Shown in pieces: positions 23,807-36,329 of a DNA stretch of 64,000 bases (within the stretch, counting starts at the first letter, position 1; each line of letters opens with the position of its first letter). The notes beneath the pieces were generated by a model. That model saw only the letters and a program-made list of their open reading frames with translations. It did not search any database and was not told where the DNA came from. Source of the DNA: Whalleya microplaca. Taxonomy: Eukaryota > Ascomycota > Sordariomycetes > Xylariales > Xylariaceae. Made by a program: the position numbers and the translations under genes. The stretch spans positions 434,001 through 498,000 of the forward strand of contig MU385725.1 in NCBI GenBank assembly GCA_022497155.1, written 5' to 3'.

Positions 23807-25417
23807 ATCTATCGGGTGATACTAGGAAAACTTGCGACGCTGTATCGTTGTGACGGTGAAGTAGGTACGGAATATCGTGCAAAACAAGCTGGGACGATTG
23901 TCGACTTACCCTTTTACCGATATCGCCACCCCTAACCAAGATATTTAGCCCACCCCACACCATAGAATTAGCGGTTGGTGGAAAAATGGGGACGGAAAAC
24001 TTGGGTTGTCCAATTAAAACGAGGACATATCAATCGTATATGAGTGATGGCGACGGAGGGAAGAAAAAAAATTGAAAAGAAAGAAAATGTAGGTATATGC
24101 ATATAATGTCCACGTTGTCGTCGAATTTGAGAGGGCGGTGCCTCCTAATGACTACCTCAACCTACACCTCTTGGTTTGACATTTTTGAAATGTGATGTAA
24201 ACACCCCCTAATGCAAACCTATGCTTAAAGGTAGAGAACCCGAATGAGTCATATCTCAAGTCAAGACTAATGGCGACTCTATGGGGGATTATTGCATGAT
24301 ATAAAATTCTCATCACTTGCTACTAGGAAAGTGGATTATTTACAAAGAATAAGCTAAATAAGTTTTCATGTTTAAGACGTCAATAAAAGGAAATCAACAA
24401 TTGGGGTTATTAAAGTAAATTCAAACGTGCAAAAGAGTTAGACATTCTTTCGAGTATACAGCACAAAGGTTCTTACGCTTCATATTTGAACGCGACGCAA
24501 ACTCTCGTACAGTGCCTCAGGGTTTCAGATAAGGGCATTGATGCATATATATATCAAGATAATATTCATCAATACTTAACCTGCTCAAAAGAGAACAGCA
24601 ATTCCTGAGAGGTTTCACTACATATAGCTGAGCCAAGTCGGTCGAACTAGTTAGCTCACTTTGAGGTGTAATCAACACTTAAGTATAGAAAGAAACAAAG
24701 ATATATCTGGTATGTGGTAACTTCCATCTAACTGCCACTACCTTTGCCTAAATTGCTGTAATCTAAACCAGGTGGTGCATGATGCTAATAGTGGATAGTG
24801 GATACTAATTGTTAGAGATCTCTAATACAGCTTCGGCGATCTGCGAATAGCTGACTCTGAGTGTAGTATGTCTCTGCCAATAGCTGTAGATATCTTCTGA
24901 GGGATCATGAGTCTGCCATGTAATACTCACTATCCTTCTGGTGGCTAAATAGACTGACTGGCTGGTTATAGCGGGAGATATCTAGGAAAATTATACGTAT
25001 TATCGCAGTAATCAAAAGGACAAATTGGCATGAAGAGAGAGAATCTACATGGTATTATGGGAAAGAGTAGTAAAGAGTATAATGAAGTATTGAGCGCAAG
25101 ATAGGGGTGAGAAGGTACAGAACCCCTTATATATATCTACAAGTGGCGGCTACACGCAGACCGATGTAGTAGTGGGCCTCACTCGCACAGTCATAGACTC
25201 CTGTTATACCTCATGTAAGTCGAGCAGGTAGCGTGTATTTATGTCTCATAGCTCATTTACGTCGCGTACATTATTGAGGGAGTGCATCAAATGGAAAAGC
25301 CTAGAACCCGTCCTCAGCCCATAGAGTGATATATACAGAGGCATCAATATATACAACCTCCTTCAATTTTTTTTATATGACCTTCTATCAGTCATATACT
25401 CTCATATGATAATCAAT
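23807..25417. other. AT-rich intergenic tract
   Basis: No gene found. A 14-bp perfect palindrome TTAGAGATCTCTAA lies near 24813, inside a TGTTAGAG context that resembles a Copia LTR start, but I could not find a matching end. Confidence 0.4.
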
Positions 25418-26665
25418 CTACTCGACCCAAACGACGGCACTCAGACCATCCTCCTGCTGAGGAGTTCCAGCCGTCGCAACCTGCAGATTCGCCACTAAGT
25501 CACCCAACCTCCCCGTTTCGGGGTCCCGCGCAATAATCGCGACATTGCTGCTTGTCTGTCCGCCGACGGCGACCAAGTCACCCGCCTGATTGATGGCAAA
25601 CGTGCGCGGGAACCACGCGTGCGCGTCTGTGGCCTCGACGAACGAGATCTCGCCCGAGGCAGGCTCAATCGCGTACGTGACGAGGGAATCGCTCTGAGCG
25701 CCGAAGGTCTCGTCGGCACGGTTGGCCGCGTACAGGAAGTTGCCCGCGACGTGGACCTCAGCGGCCTTAGATCCGTTGGGCGCAGCGCTGCTTCCGTCCT
25801 TGTACGTCGAGAGCGTCTGCGTCTTCTCCAGGGACAGACAGCCGGACTCTGGGTACGAGACCGTCCAGGCTGAGACAGAGTTGCCCAGCTCGTTGACCGT
25901 GTACAGCTTCTGTCCTACTGTGGACCCCGCTTCTGGGGCCCAGAAGGCACCGTGGCGCGGACCGTCGCCCGGGTCTGCTTGGCCTGGCTCGCAGGCTGTC
26001 AGTTTACCGGTTGCGGCGTCGATGCTGAAGATGCGGATCAGATCTGCGCCAAGGTCTGGAACCAACAGATATTCCCCCGTTGGATCTGTCTGGGCCGCAT
26101 GCGGGTGGGGCGCGTTCTGTCGTTCGTTCGGTCCTGGTTCGGACATGTTGAACTTGAACTGCTGTAGAACAGTTGAACCTTCAGTGAGTGGAAGTTCGTA
26201 CGTGGTGAGCGTAGAGGGATCACTGAAAATGTTAGTTCCGTGCCTATGGAACTTGACTTGGAATTGGGCAATATCGCACTATTGGACTGTGGCTATAAAG
26301 CCATAGCCATCCTCATCACCGCCGCCGTATGGCGTGCCGTGAACGCTTGCGCCCGAGGTATTGAGTTGTCCGGTCTGCGTCAGGGAACCGTCCGTGTCAA
26401 CTGAGTAGGAAGCAAGCATGCCACTTCCATTCCAGTCTTCGTCAACGCAGTAAGCAGTCGTTGACCCAGAGTCGATGTGCAGCCACGCAGGTAGAGTTCC
26501 GCACCCAGCGGCAGACGACGTCTGTGCCAATGCAGCATCACTCTCGCCGGCGTTGAAAGACAGAGAGAAGATTTCCCCCGTGTAGTGGGAAGCGAGCAAG
26601 GTTGCTCCATACACCTTGGGCACCAGACCAAGAGCCGCCAAGCTCAGGATCTTCGACGATGACAT
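25418..26665 (-). CDS. Secreted lactonase-fold seven-bladed beta-propeller protein (6-phosphogluconolactonase-like)
   Basis: Two exons, 26665-26280 and 26222-25418, 396 residues. The intron 26279-26223 has branch GGAACTAAC and joins GYGFIATVQ to YDPSTLTTYELPL. The N-terminus MSSSKILSLAALGLVPKVYG is a signal peptide, so this is an extracellular member rather than the cytosolic pentose-phosphate enzyme. Repeated propeller strands are visible: ASHYTGEIFSLSF, HPHAAQTDPTGEYLLVPDLGADLIRIFSID, LYTVNELGNSVSAWTV, EVHVAGNFLYAANR and FPRTFAINQAGDLVAVGGQTSSNVAIIARD. The family (Pfam lactonase, PF10282) includes lactonases and carboxymuconate cyclases. The substrate is unknown. Confidence 0.87.
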
Positions 26666-28710
26666 CCTGGAACGGTGTCTACAATACAGTGATGGCCTGT
26701 GAGAATGAAGAAGGACTTGGAAAGGTGGACACGATCACCTTTGAGGCGAACCAGCTGCATCGTGAAGACGAACTAGAGCTGTAAGCTCGCCAGGATGGCA
26801 AACCCGATGAAGAGCAACGTTCCTACCTCGCGCAATGTCGCAATCTGTGAACATTGTTGTTCGGCTTGCGGACATATTGCTGAGCTAACCCCGCCTGCTC
26901 CGGATGCTTACTACGTTAGGTTCCGTGAGCGCAAAGGGCAAGTGCTCGGAATATTTTCCCGATTGTGTAACTTTCGGATGGGAGGAATTGTGGTGAATTA
27001 CGCGCCGCAGGGGGTGTTGAGGCTAATTGACAAGGTATTGTTTGTTGTCCTGACAATTCTACTAGGACACAGAGTCTCCTACAGAGCGGGATTTATGATA
27101 TTGCCAGAACTGCTCAGTTGTTCAGATTGAACGGCCTGGTCCAACTTAAATCTACTCGTAATGAGTCTTGCTTGTTGGTAACGATAGAAAATGTATCAAA
27201 ACTTCGTTTACTAGGTATGTTACCTGTAATAGAGTTATGAAAGATCGGTTTACAGCGAATTTAGCGTATGAGTCTAGTAAGCTTGAAGGGGAATTGTGTA
27301 TACACAATGATAATTGCGGTCAACTTGACGGCAACTCTATCAAGTCTCGCGAGTGCTTTTCTGAGACCACGCGTAGGGTAGTTTTGAAAAATACTTACAG
27401 CATAAGTTATGCGGAGTACGAAATGTTGTTTAGTAGAGCCGCGTGTCGAACCAATCAGGTCGACGACGGAGAACGTGGCCCGTAAGAGACAGAGCACAAT
27501 CTAACTACGCGACTGTAGCAGAGCTGAAAGAGCTTGGTGTGACAGAGTTGGGGAAAGATGTAACAGTCCCCCACACACTCTCCGCGACAATTCTAGGGTC
27601 TCAGTGCTACGTCTTGATAGCCAGGCCAGGCATTTCCAATCTACACTTGACCCCTTGTATCCCGGTCAAATCTCGTGCTCTCGCGGACAATTACCGGCCG
27701 GTTGGTAGGTTGCAGCGAAGATCATTCAATTGCGTCTGACCAACATTGGTATGGTGGACTCGTGACCTAACTATGAATTTTTCCAAAGGACTTGACATAG
27801 CCGCATTCCGGGGACACGAATCGTTCTGCTGTAATATCGTTCTATGATGATCACCTGTACGTCAAGTTGCTAAACGATCGGTAGATGAGGATGCTTGAGC
27901 CGGTGGTTCGGAGACTTGCCCATATTGCACAATACGCTTCGTAAGGCATACATACCTCAAGGTCGACTCTTGGGCCCGTATTCGATGGCAGATAGGAACC
28001 CCTTGGACCGAAACCCCCATCTGTATTCAAGCACTTGACCCTATGGTCTAGACCTACCCTGATCTAAAGTATTGAGTAGGCCCAACATATTAGAACGAGT
28101 AGCCTCATAAGGGACACGTGCACAGAGTCGAAGTGTAACAGCTAACCGCGCGGACGATGTCCAATCGCGCGAAGCGACTTAACAACTTAGAGCTGGCGTT
28201 TATTGACACACATGATTAGGCGCGGCGTTTGATAACATTCACAACAGCTTCAGATATAGGCTGTATGCGATGTCGTAATACTGATAGTCAGATTGCGGGA
28301 TACCGACAGGATCGGCCACTGCCTTGAGGTGAGACCACGCGGGAGAACATCCACACGCCGCCCTTCTATCAAGAGCATCTGTCACTAAGTCGGTCAATCC
28401 CCGGCAGCTTTCAGACTGAGCTGGCGTTCGAATTCCCGTCTTTGATAGACCAGGATGTGCCGATATTAAGTTTTCGGACCACTTTACCGTACAGCGTAGA
28501 CCACACATCCACTTTGAGTGAGGAACAGACAGGCACCCGCGATAAATCATGTAGTCGTTCGAGGGATCGTTCGAGGGATTCTGAATATCCGTAAACGGGA
28601 CTGGCCGACTTGCGTGTATAATAATCCGAGAAAGATCAGAAAAGCTCAGATGTTTCTCTGGTCTTTTGGCAGTTCGCAACGACCAGTGTTGCCTCTCCAA
28701 CATTACAAAG
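26666..28710. other. Intergenic tract
   Basis: Two kilobases between divergent genes. Several short open frames occur in both strands, but none has a motif or plausible composition that I can defend. Confidence 0.45.
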
Positions 28711-30294
28711 ATGCATTCCGCAGCAACCTTCTGCTTTGGGCTCTTGTTGAACCTAGCTCGGGGGGCTATCCTTGACAAGCGGGCTGCCCTGGAAGATTGC
28801 ATTTTGGGAACTTCGACAACAGTAGATGATGTCGGATCGGAGGATTGGGAGCGTGATTCCACACCTTTCAACGAGAGACTGCAATTCTCGCCCGCGGCCA
28901 TAGCCGTGCCGACCACGGTAGAACAGATCCAAGGCGCTGTTGCATGCGGCGCGAAGCTTGGCTTCAAGGTCACCCCAAAAGGTGGCGGGCATAGCTATGC
29001 GTCTTTAGGTCTCGGCGGAGAAGATGGTCATCTTATCATCGAACTTGACCGCATGAGTACCGTCACATTAGATAAGGAGACAAACATCGCAACTGTAGAA
29101 TCCGGAACGAGGTTGGGCCACCTAGCCTCTGAACTGTTCGCTCAGGGAAATCGCGCTATATCTCATGGAACTTGTCCCGGGTGAGTGAATCAGATGTCAT
29201 AATCAAGCAACGGGCAAAGCTGATTAAACAGAGTTGGGATTTCGGGCCATATCCTTCATGGAGGCTTCGGTATGAGCTCCCACAGCCGCGGTCTGGCCCT
29301 GGACTGGGTTGCTGGATTGAACTTGCTGCTAGCGAACGGCTCGCTGGTACACGCTTCAGCAACGGAAAATCCAGATATTTTCTGGGGTATGCTTGGCGCA
29401 GGGTCGAACTTTGGGGTCGTTACGAGCTTTGAGCTTAACACGTTTGAGCCTCCAGCGAATGTGACCTGGTTTGTAGCAATGCTACCATGGAAAAAGGAAG
29501 ACACCGTCGCCGCGCTGGAATCTTTGGAAGATTACGTGCTCAATACCATGCCGCCAGAGCTGAACATGCGCATTTTTGCCACACGTCAGTTCACCCAGCT
29601 AGAGGGCATTTATCAGGGCAGCAAGACGGATCTCGAAGCTGCACTTGCGCCATTGTTTGAAAAAACCGGAGGTTCAGTTTCGCAAGCACAGGAGACGACG
29701 TGGCTGAAGGGTCTCGAACACTTTGCCACTGTGAAACTCAATCAGACTCACCCCTATACGCAAATGGTAAGTGGCAGTATTCAACATGACAGAATAATAC
29801 TTACCTCGCGGTAGCAAGAGAATTTCTATGGCAAGAGCTATGAGCTGAAGGGCTTGAATGGAACCGCCGCCCAGAATTTCGTTGACTATTGGTTCGACAT
29901 TGCCAAGAACGAGACGACGCGCTGGTACGTCCAGCTAGATTTGCACGGAGGCAAGAATTCTGCCGTGTGGAACGTTGATCCCACGTTGACGTCGTATGCG
30001 CACCGGGACAAGCTCTATATACTCCAGTTCTACATGACAATGGCCGAGAACCCGGATGATACCTATAAGTTCCTAGATGACTGGGCATCGACCACGATAG
30101 CTCCTCTGCCGGCGTCTGACTACGGCATGTACTTCAATTACCCTGACACACGTTTGAACCGCACCACAGCGCAAGACATGTATTGGGGCAAGAGTCTCCC
30201 GAGATTGCAGCAGCTCAAGGCAGAGCTCGACCCCGATGAGTTATTCTACTATCCAAACTCCCTTAGTCCAGCGACTCCAGCAGCGGAGATATAA
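28711..30294 (+). CDS. Secreted FAD-linked oxidase, BBE type, bicovalent flavin
   Basis: Three exons, 28711-29180, 29232-29766, 29815-30294, 494 residues. I chose ATG 28711 because it gives a signal peptide (MHSAATFCFGLLLNLARGA). The PCMH-type FAD domain follows, with PTTVEQIQGAVACGAKLGFK. GGGHSYASLG carries the His that anchors FAD, and HGTCPGVGISGH has the Cys that forms the second covalent bond, reconstituted across intron 1. The substrate domain and a C-terminal BBE segment (LKAELDPDELFYYPNSL) complete it. Relatives include glucooligosaccharide oxidases and berberine-bridge-type enzymes that oxidise sugars or secondary metabolites with release of H2O2. Several N-glycosylation sites (NGS, NVT, NQT, NGT) fit secretion. 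Confidence 0.92.
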
Positions 30295-31292
30295 GTGCGG
30301 AGGAAAGGTAGGAACATACGGAATGCATCAATCCGCACGTACATAGAAACAAGTACGTCGGAACGGAGATATCAGGTGTTGCTTGTATGATAGGAACCTT
30401 TTAGGTTAGTTCAGTTGGTATACCAAGTCATTAGCAATCTTTGACGAGCTGTGGCATTTCACTTGGATGATTGTTCCAGTTGTATGAGAGACCATCGCAT
30501 GCCCATGGACCGGTCTAATCATGCCATCTCCAGGACAGATGAAATATTCGTCAGGAACGCATGGCGTGGAGTCTGTGCTATTCTGTGGCGGTCCCCAAAT
30601 GAAATGCAGTTTGTCAAACGGCCTTTTAATAAGCCCTGGCGCTCCACGAATCATTATCTATCCATCCAGCCAAAAATCCATCTGAGATCCAACTTGGATA
30701 TGCCGATAGCTACCTGATTGCGGTCGATGGTCGTTCGTCATAGTCAAGGCTGTCTAGAAGGTGGCGTGTAGAGTAGCTTGGTAATTAAGCACGTATCACG
30801 ATACTTAGGATAGAGCGCGTGAATGGACGTAGTACGTCTACTACGAAATGAGAATTATCAACCCAAGATCTTAGCCACGCTAGATTCGTATCCTATAACT
30901 CAAGCAGAAGCTGGGTCAAAGTCGCAACTATTTTGATATTAGTATGAATGTTGATGTAATTGTAATAAGATGTTGTGAATCCTGATTTTCGATTGTGAAC
31001 TGTTTGGGGGATTGGGTACTCTGTAGGGAGCCCCATAATCGGTCGATAGCGTTGTTCCGTTCCCGCCAGTGCTACCTAAAGGTGCCCTGTCACACCACCG
31101 TCGCTTCAGTGCTCTCATTCGTGTTGGCATCAACAACACACCACTGGTCTTAGACTATTCACACTACACCGATCTTTAATATTGACGACTATCTGAAAAG
31201 TGAGTTCCCCATATTCATATTCGACTGTATAAAACCCCTGCTGAACTTCTATCAGGACTATTATAAAATTGATTTGACAGTTTACTTGCCAG
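30295..31292. other. Intergenic tract
   Basis: No gene recognised. The right end is the promoter of the PLD-like gene. Confidence 0.55.
31228..31234 (+). promoter_or_regulatory. TATA-box-like element
   Basis: TATAAAA 59 bp before the ATG of the PLD-like gene. The position suits a core promoter with a short leader. Confidence 0.4.
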
Positions 31293-32807
31293 ATGGCTTC
31301 ATTTTCTCGCTTCAAAGAGCCTTGGAAACGCGCCCTAACAGAACGACCCTCTGCCTTGCGTAATGAGTTTCCGGATTATCACATTCCAGATCCAGAATCT
31401 CTAGTGTGTACGTCCCACATACATTCTTTTCAACTCGGCACAGGAGCTTCCATCTGTACGGAGTCATTGTTCTCCGCAATACTCGAGGCCAAATTTGAGG
31501 TCATTCTGGTAACGTGCTTTTGGGCTTCATCATCTACTCTGTCGGCGCTGCGAGTGGTATTAGAACAACTCGCCAAGCATCGTCGCGAATACATTCGAAA
31601 TCAACGTGCAGCTGGGCCCGATGCAGATGTTCTCTCGCCCCTGAGGGTTCGCATCTGCTTCTCATCCAGGTCCCTCCTCCAGAAACTGTTACACACATCA
31701 TCCACGGATGGATATGTGTATCCGCCAACGCTATGGCACACGCAACTAGGTCTCCCAGATCAGGATACCTTGAAAAGTGGCCTTATTGATTTACGAGTCA
31801 AAAGCTTGTTTTTCTTGCCATTTAGTGTGATGCATCCCAAATTCCTAATAATTGACCGTCAAAGAGCATGGCTTCCTAGCTGCAATGTAAGTTGGGAATC
31901 GTGGCTAGAAGGATGTGTTGAAATTTCTGGGGAAGCTGTTACCGGCTTAACGAAATTCTATCAACAGGTTTGGGACAGACATCTTGATGGAGAGATCGCG
32001 GATCTCGTTGGCCAGAACTCTGTGTCTGCTGGGCCCTTGAGTTTGGGCACACTTGGGTTGACATCCATTCAAAGTCCTGCCAGCCTTTTCGTGTCCTTGC
32101 CAAAATCAACTACTCCCACTATACTCCTCCCTTCATCTCATCATCGCAACCCTCGGTTTGACCTTATCCCTTGGCATAGCTCTCCCTCGCCTCCGCCGAC
32201 TCCTCTCAACTGTGCCATTCTACGACTTTTTGACATGGCAGAGTCTTCTATATATCTGCAGACTCCGAATTTGACATCCGCCGCAGTGATAGATGAGCTC
32301 CTTAAAGCATTGAAGCGTGGGATTGATGTCACGATTGTGACTAGCAAGGGAATGATGCTTTTGGAACAGATTGTTACAGCTGGGACTACAACTTCACGCT
32401 GCCTTCAATCGCTGATTCGAAATTATCAAATTTGCGAGGCCCGACATACACGAACTAGGAGTGACCTCTCCGGTGGAGACACAGAACCTGTAGTTGATTT
32501 GGAGGCACAAACGCCACGCCTAGGATCTTTGAGAATCTCGTATTTCTGTCCGCATTCGGCAAACCGAGGCGCGGGTGTATTGGAGGAACCAGTGCATTCG
32601 CATCTTAAACTAACAATTGTTGACGGATCATTCACAGTTCTTGGGTCTGGAAATATGGATCGAGCGAGCTGGTTCACAAGCCAAGAATTAGGAATATTGT
32701 TTCAATCGGCAGAGTTTGCGACGGTTGTGAACGAAGCTGTCGGCAAGGTTCTCAGTGGCAGACTAAGTCCCGTTTTCTCATCATCCAGACCCCCAATGAC
32801 CGGGTGA
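31293..32807 (+). CDS. Phospholipase D-like (two HKD motifs) protein
   Basis: 504 residues, no intron. Two catalytic HxK motifs are visible: MHPKFLIID around residue 185, followed by CNVSWESW, and HLKLTIVD around residue 435, followed by SFTVLGSGNMDRASW. This duplicated arrangement is the active site of the PLD superfamily, where the His of one half forms a phosphoenzyme intermediate and the other acts as acid. The family covers phospholipases, cardiolipin synthases and nucleases. The N-terminus has no signal peptide. A variable Ser/Pro-rich linker (SLPKSTTPTILLPSSHHRN) separates the halves. The exact substrate cannot be read from the sequence. Confidence 0.87.
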   Translation: MASFSRFKEPWKRALTERPSALRNEFPDYHIPDPESLVCTSHIHSFQLGTGASICTESLFSAILEAKFEVILVTCFWASSSTLSALRVVLEQLAKHRREYIRNQRAAGPDADVLSPLRVRICFSSRSLLQKLLHTSSTDGYVYPPTLWHTQLGLPDQDTLKSGLIDLRVKSLFFLPFSVMHPKFLIIDRQRAWLPSCNVSWESWLEGCVEISGEAVTGLTKFYQQVWDRHLDGEIADLVGQNSVSAGPLSLGTLGLTSIQSPASLFVSLPKSTTPTILLPSSHHRNPRFDLIPWHSSPSPPPTPLNCAILRLFDMAESSIYLQTPNLTSAAVIDELLKALKRGIDVTIVTSKGMMLLEQIVTAGTTTSRCLQSLIRNYQICEARHTRTRSDLSGGDTEPVVDLEAQTPRLGSLRISYFCPHSANRGAGVLEEPVHSHLKLTIVDGSFTVLGSGNMDRASWFTSQELGILFQSAEFATVVNEAVGKVLSGRLSPVFSSSRPPMTG

Positions 32808-32829
32808 ACCCAAATCTGCAAGCCTAGAA

Positions 32830-33600
32830 CGCCGTCGCTACTGCGGTCAGGGTCATAAGGGTTCCAAGAACAGCCAAGACGACGCCGCCTTTGAATGCTT
32901 GCGACTATACCGCCTCCTTTTCCACGGCGGCGATAAGGACCGCCTCGTGTTTCATGGCGCCTTGTGAAGCCGCACTAGATCTAAAGAGCAGGGCTGAATG
33001 GTGTGTACAACCTTCTCAGGTTGAGTAGTTAAAACTTGAAGGGTAGACTTCAAGCTGTCAAGGGCTACCGATGACCGTTTGATAGCTATCACGATGTTGA
33101 TGGTATCGGTTATCCAGATAGGTTGGACTTTCGGCGCCAAGGCCCTACTTGGAACGATACCCGGGGTGGCAAAAGTGGTCTTTCGAGATAGCGTCTCGGA
33201 TGGCGTCCTGCAGACGCATTTCATCAGTCCTGATCTCAAATTGTGCGATCACGCCGAGAAGCCGTCCACCCGCCATATGCTTGCAAAATGTTGCGATTTC
33301 ACAAGCTCGGTAGCTTTCTATCTTATTACGCCCATCGCGAAGCCCGCGCGGTTTGAAGCAAGAGCTATTAGGCGTACAAGCTCACTAGAGCCGGTAGCTT
33401 TCGCACCCGAGAAGCTAAGCTTACCGAGGCTCTTGACTAGAAAACGCCCCATGTTCCAGATGTTCTGCAAATCATATCTTGCCTAGCGGTCCGTTAGTCT
33501 GGATAAGTTCACCCACTGACCGAGGATTGACATCCCACTTGTCTATCAGTTAAACCTCTATCTCCCCGACTCCACTGTGGCTTGTCCTTCTCATCCCGCT
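32830..33600 (-). pseudogene. Decayed gene of unknown family
   Basis: On the minus strand a protein-like reading continues but keeps changing frame. It passes from DKWDVNPRSVGELIQTNGPL (about 33555-33490), through FSGAKATGSSELVRLIALAS and MAGGRLLGVIAQFEIRTDEM, to SSVALDSLKSTLQVLTTQPE. It ends in a hydrophobic tail, GGVVLAVLGTLMTLTAVATA, with in-frame stops between. Each piece has the composition of real protein (amphipathic helices, a C-terminal membrane-like segment), yet no single frame or simple intron set joins them. I do not recognise the family. It is convergent with the PLD-like gene. Confidence 0.45.
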
Positions 33601-34162
33601 CACCATTCATACAGCGATATATGTTGCGGAAGTGACATAGACGCATCATCACAGTTGAATTGTAGCACCGAGCAAGTTTCGCAAAGTTGGAGCAATTCTG
33701 CAGCAGGCTGGGCGGTAGCAGATTCTGACTAGTCCTAATTATCCCGCATCAGGGCTGATGTAAGAGCTATCTCGGCAGCTCCCGCCAAGCAGTAAGTTAT
33801 CTGGGGTTGAAATGTTTGTTGGTTTCTGACAAGTATTTGAAAGAAATTCTACTGGCGGCCCGTTGCCTTATCCATCTCAAAAGGCGCAGCAAGGACCGAG
33901 CCGTGGGGTCTTTCATTTACGCAACACTTGGATAATTTTCTTCTTGACCTCTCAACCGGCTGCCTCGAATCGTAGTGCTTCTAAGTGGTCACCTGCAAAC
34001 ACTGAGAAAGTGCACTGGCGAACATCTTCATTACCTATGGAATTCGTGACAGAGTTCTTTTCTCTCCTGAATAAGGGAGTTTTCGGTAACATCTAGACTG
34101 CTTACGAAACTGTTATCCTGGGCTTATAACATTGCGTTCATTTGAAAGAGACCTCTTTCAAC

Positions 34163-36040
34163 ATGTCTTTGGGTGTCATTCACTCAGACACCTCTCCCCC
34201 CGAGTACAGGAAGGACAACACTATTACCGATGCTGAGAAGCTCGCTCTTGGCCAGCGAGATAGCCAGGAGGCAGAATCCATCGGATCAGTCGGCCACACT
34301 GACAAGACTCATCGAAAGCTCAAGCCTCGTCACATTCAATTAATTGGTATCGGCGGCACCATTGGCACGGCGCTCTATGTCCAGATTGGCAAAGGATTGC
34401 TTCAGGGCGGCCCGGGTAGTCTTTTTATTGCCTTCACGCTATGGTGCAGTGTGATCCTCTGCGTGACTATGTCAATGGCTGAGATGGTGACTTACCTGCC
34501 TATATCCTCGCCGTTCATCCGTTTCGCCGGTCGCTATGTTGACGAGGCTTTCGGGTTCGCTGCTGGATGGAATTTCTTCATCTTCGAAGCCGCGCTTGTG
34601 CCGTTTGAGGTAACGGCTTGCAATGTCGTCATACACTTCTGGAGCGATGGTGAGTAGCTGATGTCATTTCTTACTCTCCTCACCTTGACTTATAAGAACC
34701 AATTTTCAATTGAGCATATTCGAAAATTATGGACTCCCACTATTCATCAAACACTTTTGGAGGGAATTGTGCTAACTCTAGTGCTATAGTCGTACCAGCA
34801 GGTGCCATGATTGCAATCGTGCTTGTGCTCTACGCATTAATTAACATTTTAGCTGTTAAGTGGTATGGTGAGACCGAGTTCTGGGCCGCTCTCGGTAAAG
34901 TTTTGCTCATCGTTGGTTTGATCATTTTCACGTTCATTGTTATGGTAGGTGGAAATCCGCAGCGCGATACGTTCGGCTTCCGATATTGGTATGAACCTGG
35001 ATCCTTCGCCGAATACTACACTACCGGATCGCTGGGTCGGTTTCAGGGATTCATGCAGTGCTTGATCCTTGCCTCTTTCACGATTGCCGGGCCCGACTAC
35101 GTTTCCATGTCTGCTGGCGAAGCGGAGAACCCCCGCGCGGTTATGCCAAAAGCATTCAACGCTGTTTTCTACCGCTTAACGACATTCTTCATGCTTGGGT
35201 CCCTCTGTGTAGGGATTCTTGTTCCATATAACGACACCGAATTGATAGAGGCTTTTGCGAGTTCCAAACCAGGTGCTGCAGCCTCTCCATACGTCGTCGC
35301 CATGAACTATATGGGAATACCTGTCCTGCCGCATATCGTCAATGCAATGGTCTTGACGGCTGCCTTCTCTGCTGGGAACAGTTATGTTTTTTGTGCATCT
35401 CGATCGCTGTACGGCCTAGCTCTTGAGGGAAAAGCACCCAAGTTCCTGACGAGGTGCACAAGGAATGGCGTTCCGATTTACTGTGTGATATTCGTCCTCC
35501 TCATCGCGTTGCTGTCGTTCCTACAGGTGAGCGAAAATGCAGCTGTAGTACTCAGCTGGTTTGTGAGTCTGGTCACCGCGTCCCAACTTATCAATTTCAG
35601 CGTCATGTGTGTCACATACATCCGCTTCTACCGGGCCTTGAAAGCACAGGGCATTAGCCGTGACACTCTGCCGTACAAGGGACTCATGCAGCCCTATGCA
35701 GCCTACTTTGCCTTGGTTGCGACTTTTATCATGACATTTATCGGTGGTTACACAGTATTTCTGCCAGGTAACTGGAAGGTCGCAGATTTTCTGTTTTCGT
35801 AAGTTAAGTTTGCAACATCTGAAACAGCTATTAACTGACATGATGGATAGCTACACCATGATAGGTGTTTGTCCACTTCTTTTCGTCGGCTGGAAGTTCA
35901 TTCATAAGACCCGACACCACAGGTTGCATGAAATTGACTTGCGCAAGGATGTGGACGAGGTGGAGGACTATACCAATAACTTCGTTCCGATGCCACCAAG
36001 AAATGCTGTCGACAAATGGTTTAATAAAATCTTCAGCTAA
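34163..36040 (+). CDS. Amino-acid permease, AAT/YAT family
   Basis: Three exons, 34163-34649, 34790-35798, 35851-36040, 561 residues. ATG 34163 gives MSLGVIHSDTSPPEY. It is a proton symporter of the APC superfamily at the plasma membrane. The cytosolic N-tail ends in KLKPRHIQLIGIGGTIGTAL, the diagnostic TM1 substrate-binding motif, followed by about twelve hydrophobic segments including FGFAAGWNFFIFEAALVP, FTIAGPDYVSMSAGEAENPR (the family signature) and FSAGNSYVFCASRSLYGLA. Intron 1 is 140 bp with branch GCTAACTC and joins FWSDG to VVPAGAMIAIV. The C-tail is short and hydrophilic. The frame is intact; amino-acid specificity cannot be told. Confidence 0.93.
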
Positions 36041-36329
36041 CAAGGACAACTCTTTTCAGAGCCTAAATATCATCACATAGTATCGCAGGTACAATGCAAA
36101 TCTAGATGCCATCTCGTCCTATCGAGAGAGCAAGCCTCGTCAGCGATCGCAACACATTACAGTCAATGATATTATTTTTATTCAACACCAGTATATTCAC
36201 TCGGTTCAAATGGTGATCACAGTATCGAAGCAGTTCCGCACTGTTATTGAACTTTTTGACATTATTTTGTTTATTACTTAGGGTATCACATATCTAATCT
36301 CTCAGGTAACTAACGTAAAGATCCTCTAG

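Noticed and set aside
24811..25340. Possible Copia solo LTR starting TGTTAGAGATCTCTAA
   Set aside because: The start resembles an LTR and is a palindrome, but I could find neither a matching 3' end nor a 5-bp target duplication.
28239..28973. 244-codon minus frame overlapping the first BBE-type oxidase
   Set aside because: Its N-terminal half is antisense to a well-supported exon, and the rest has no motif.
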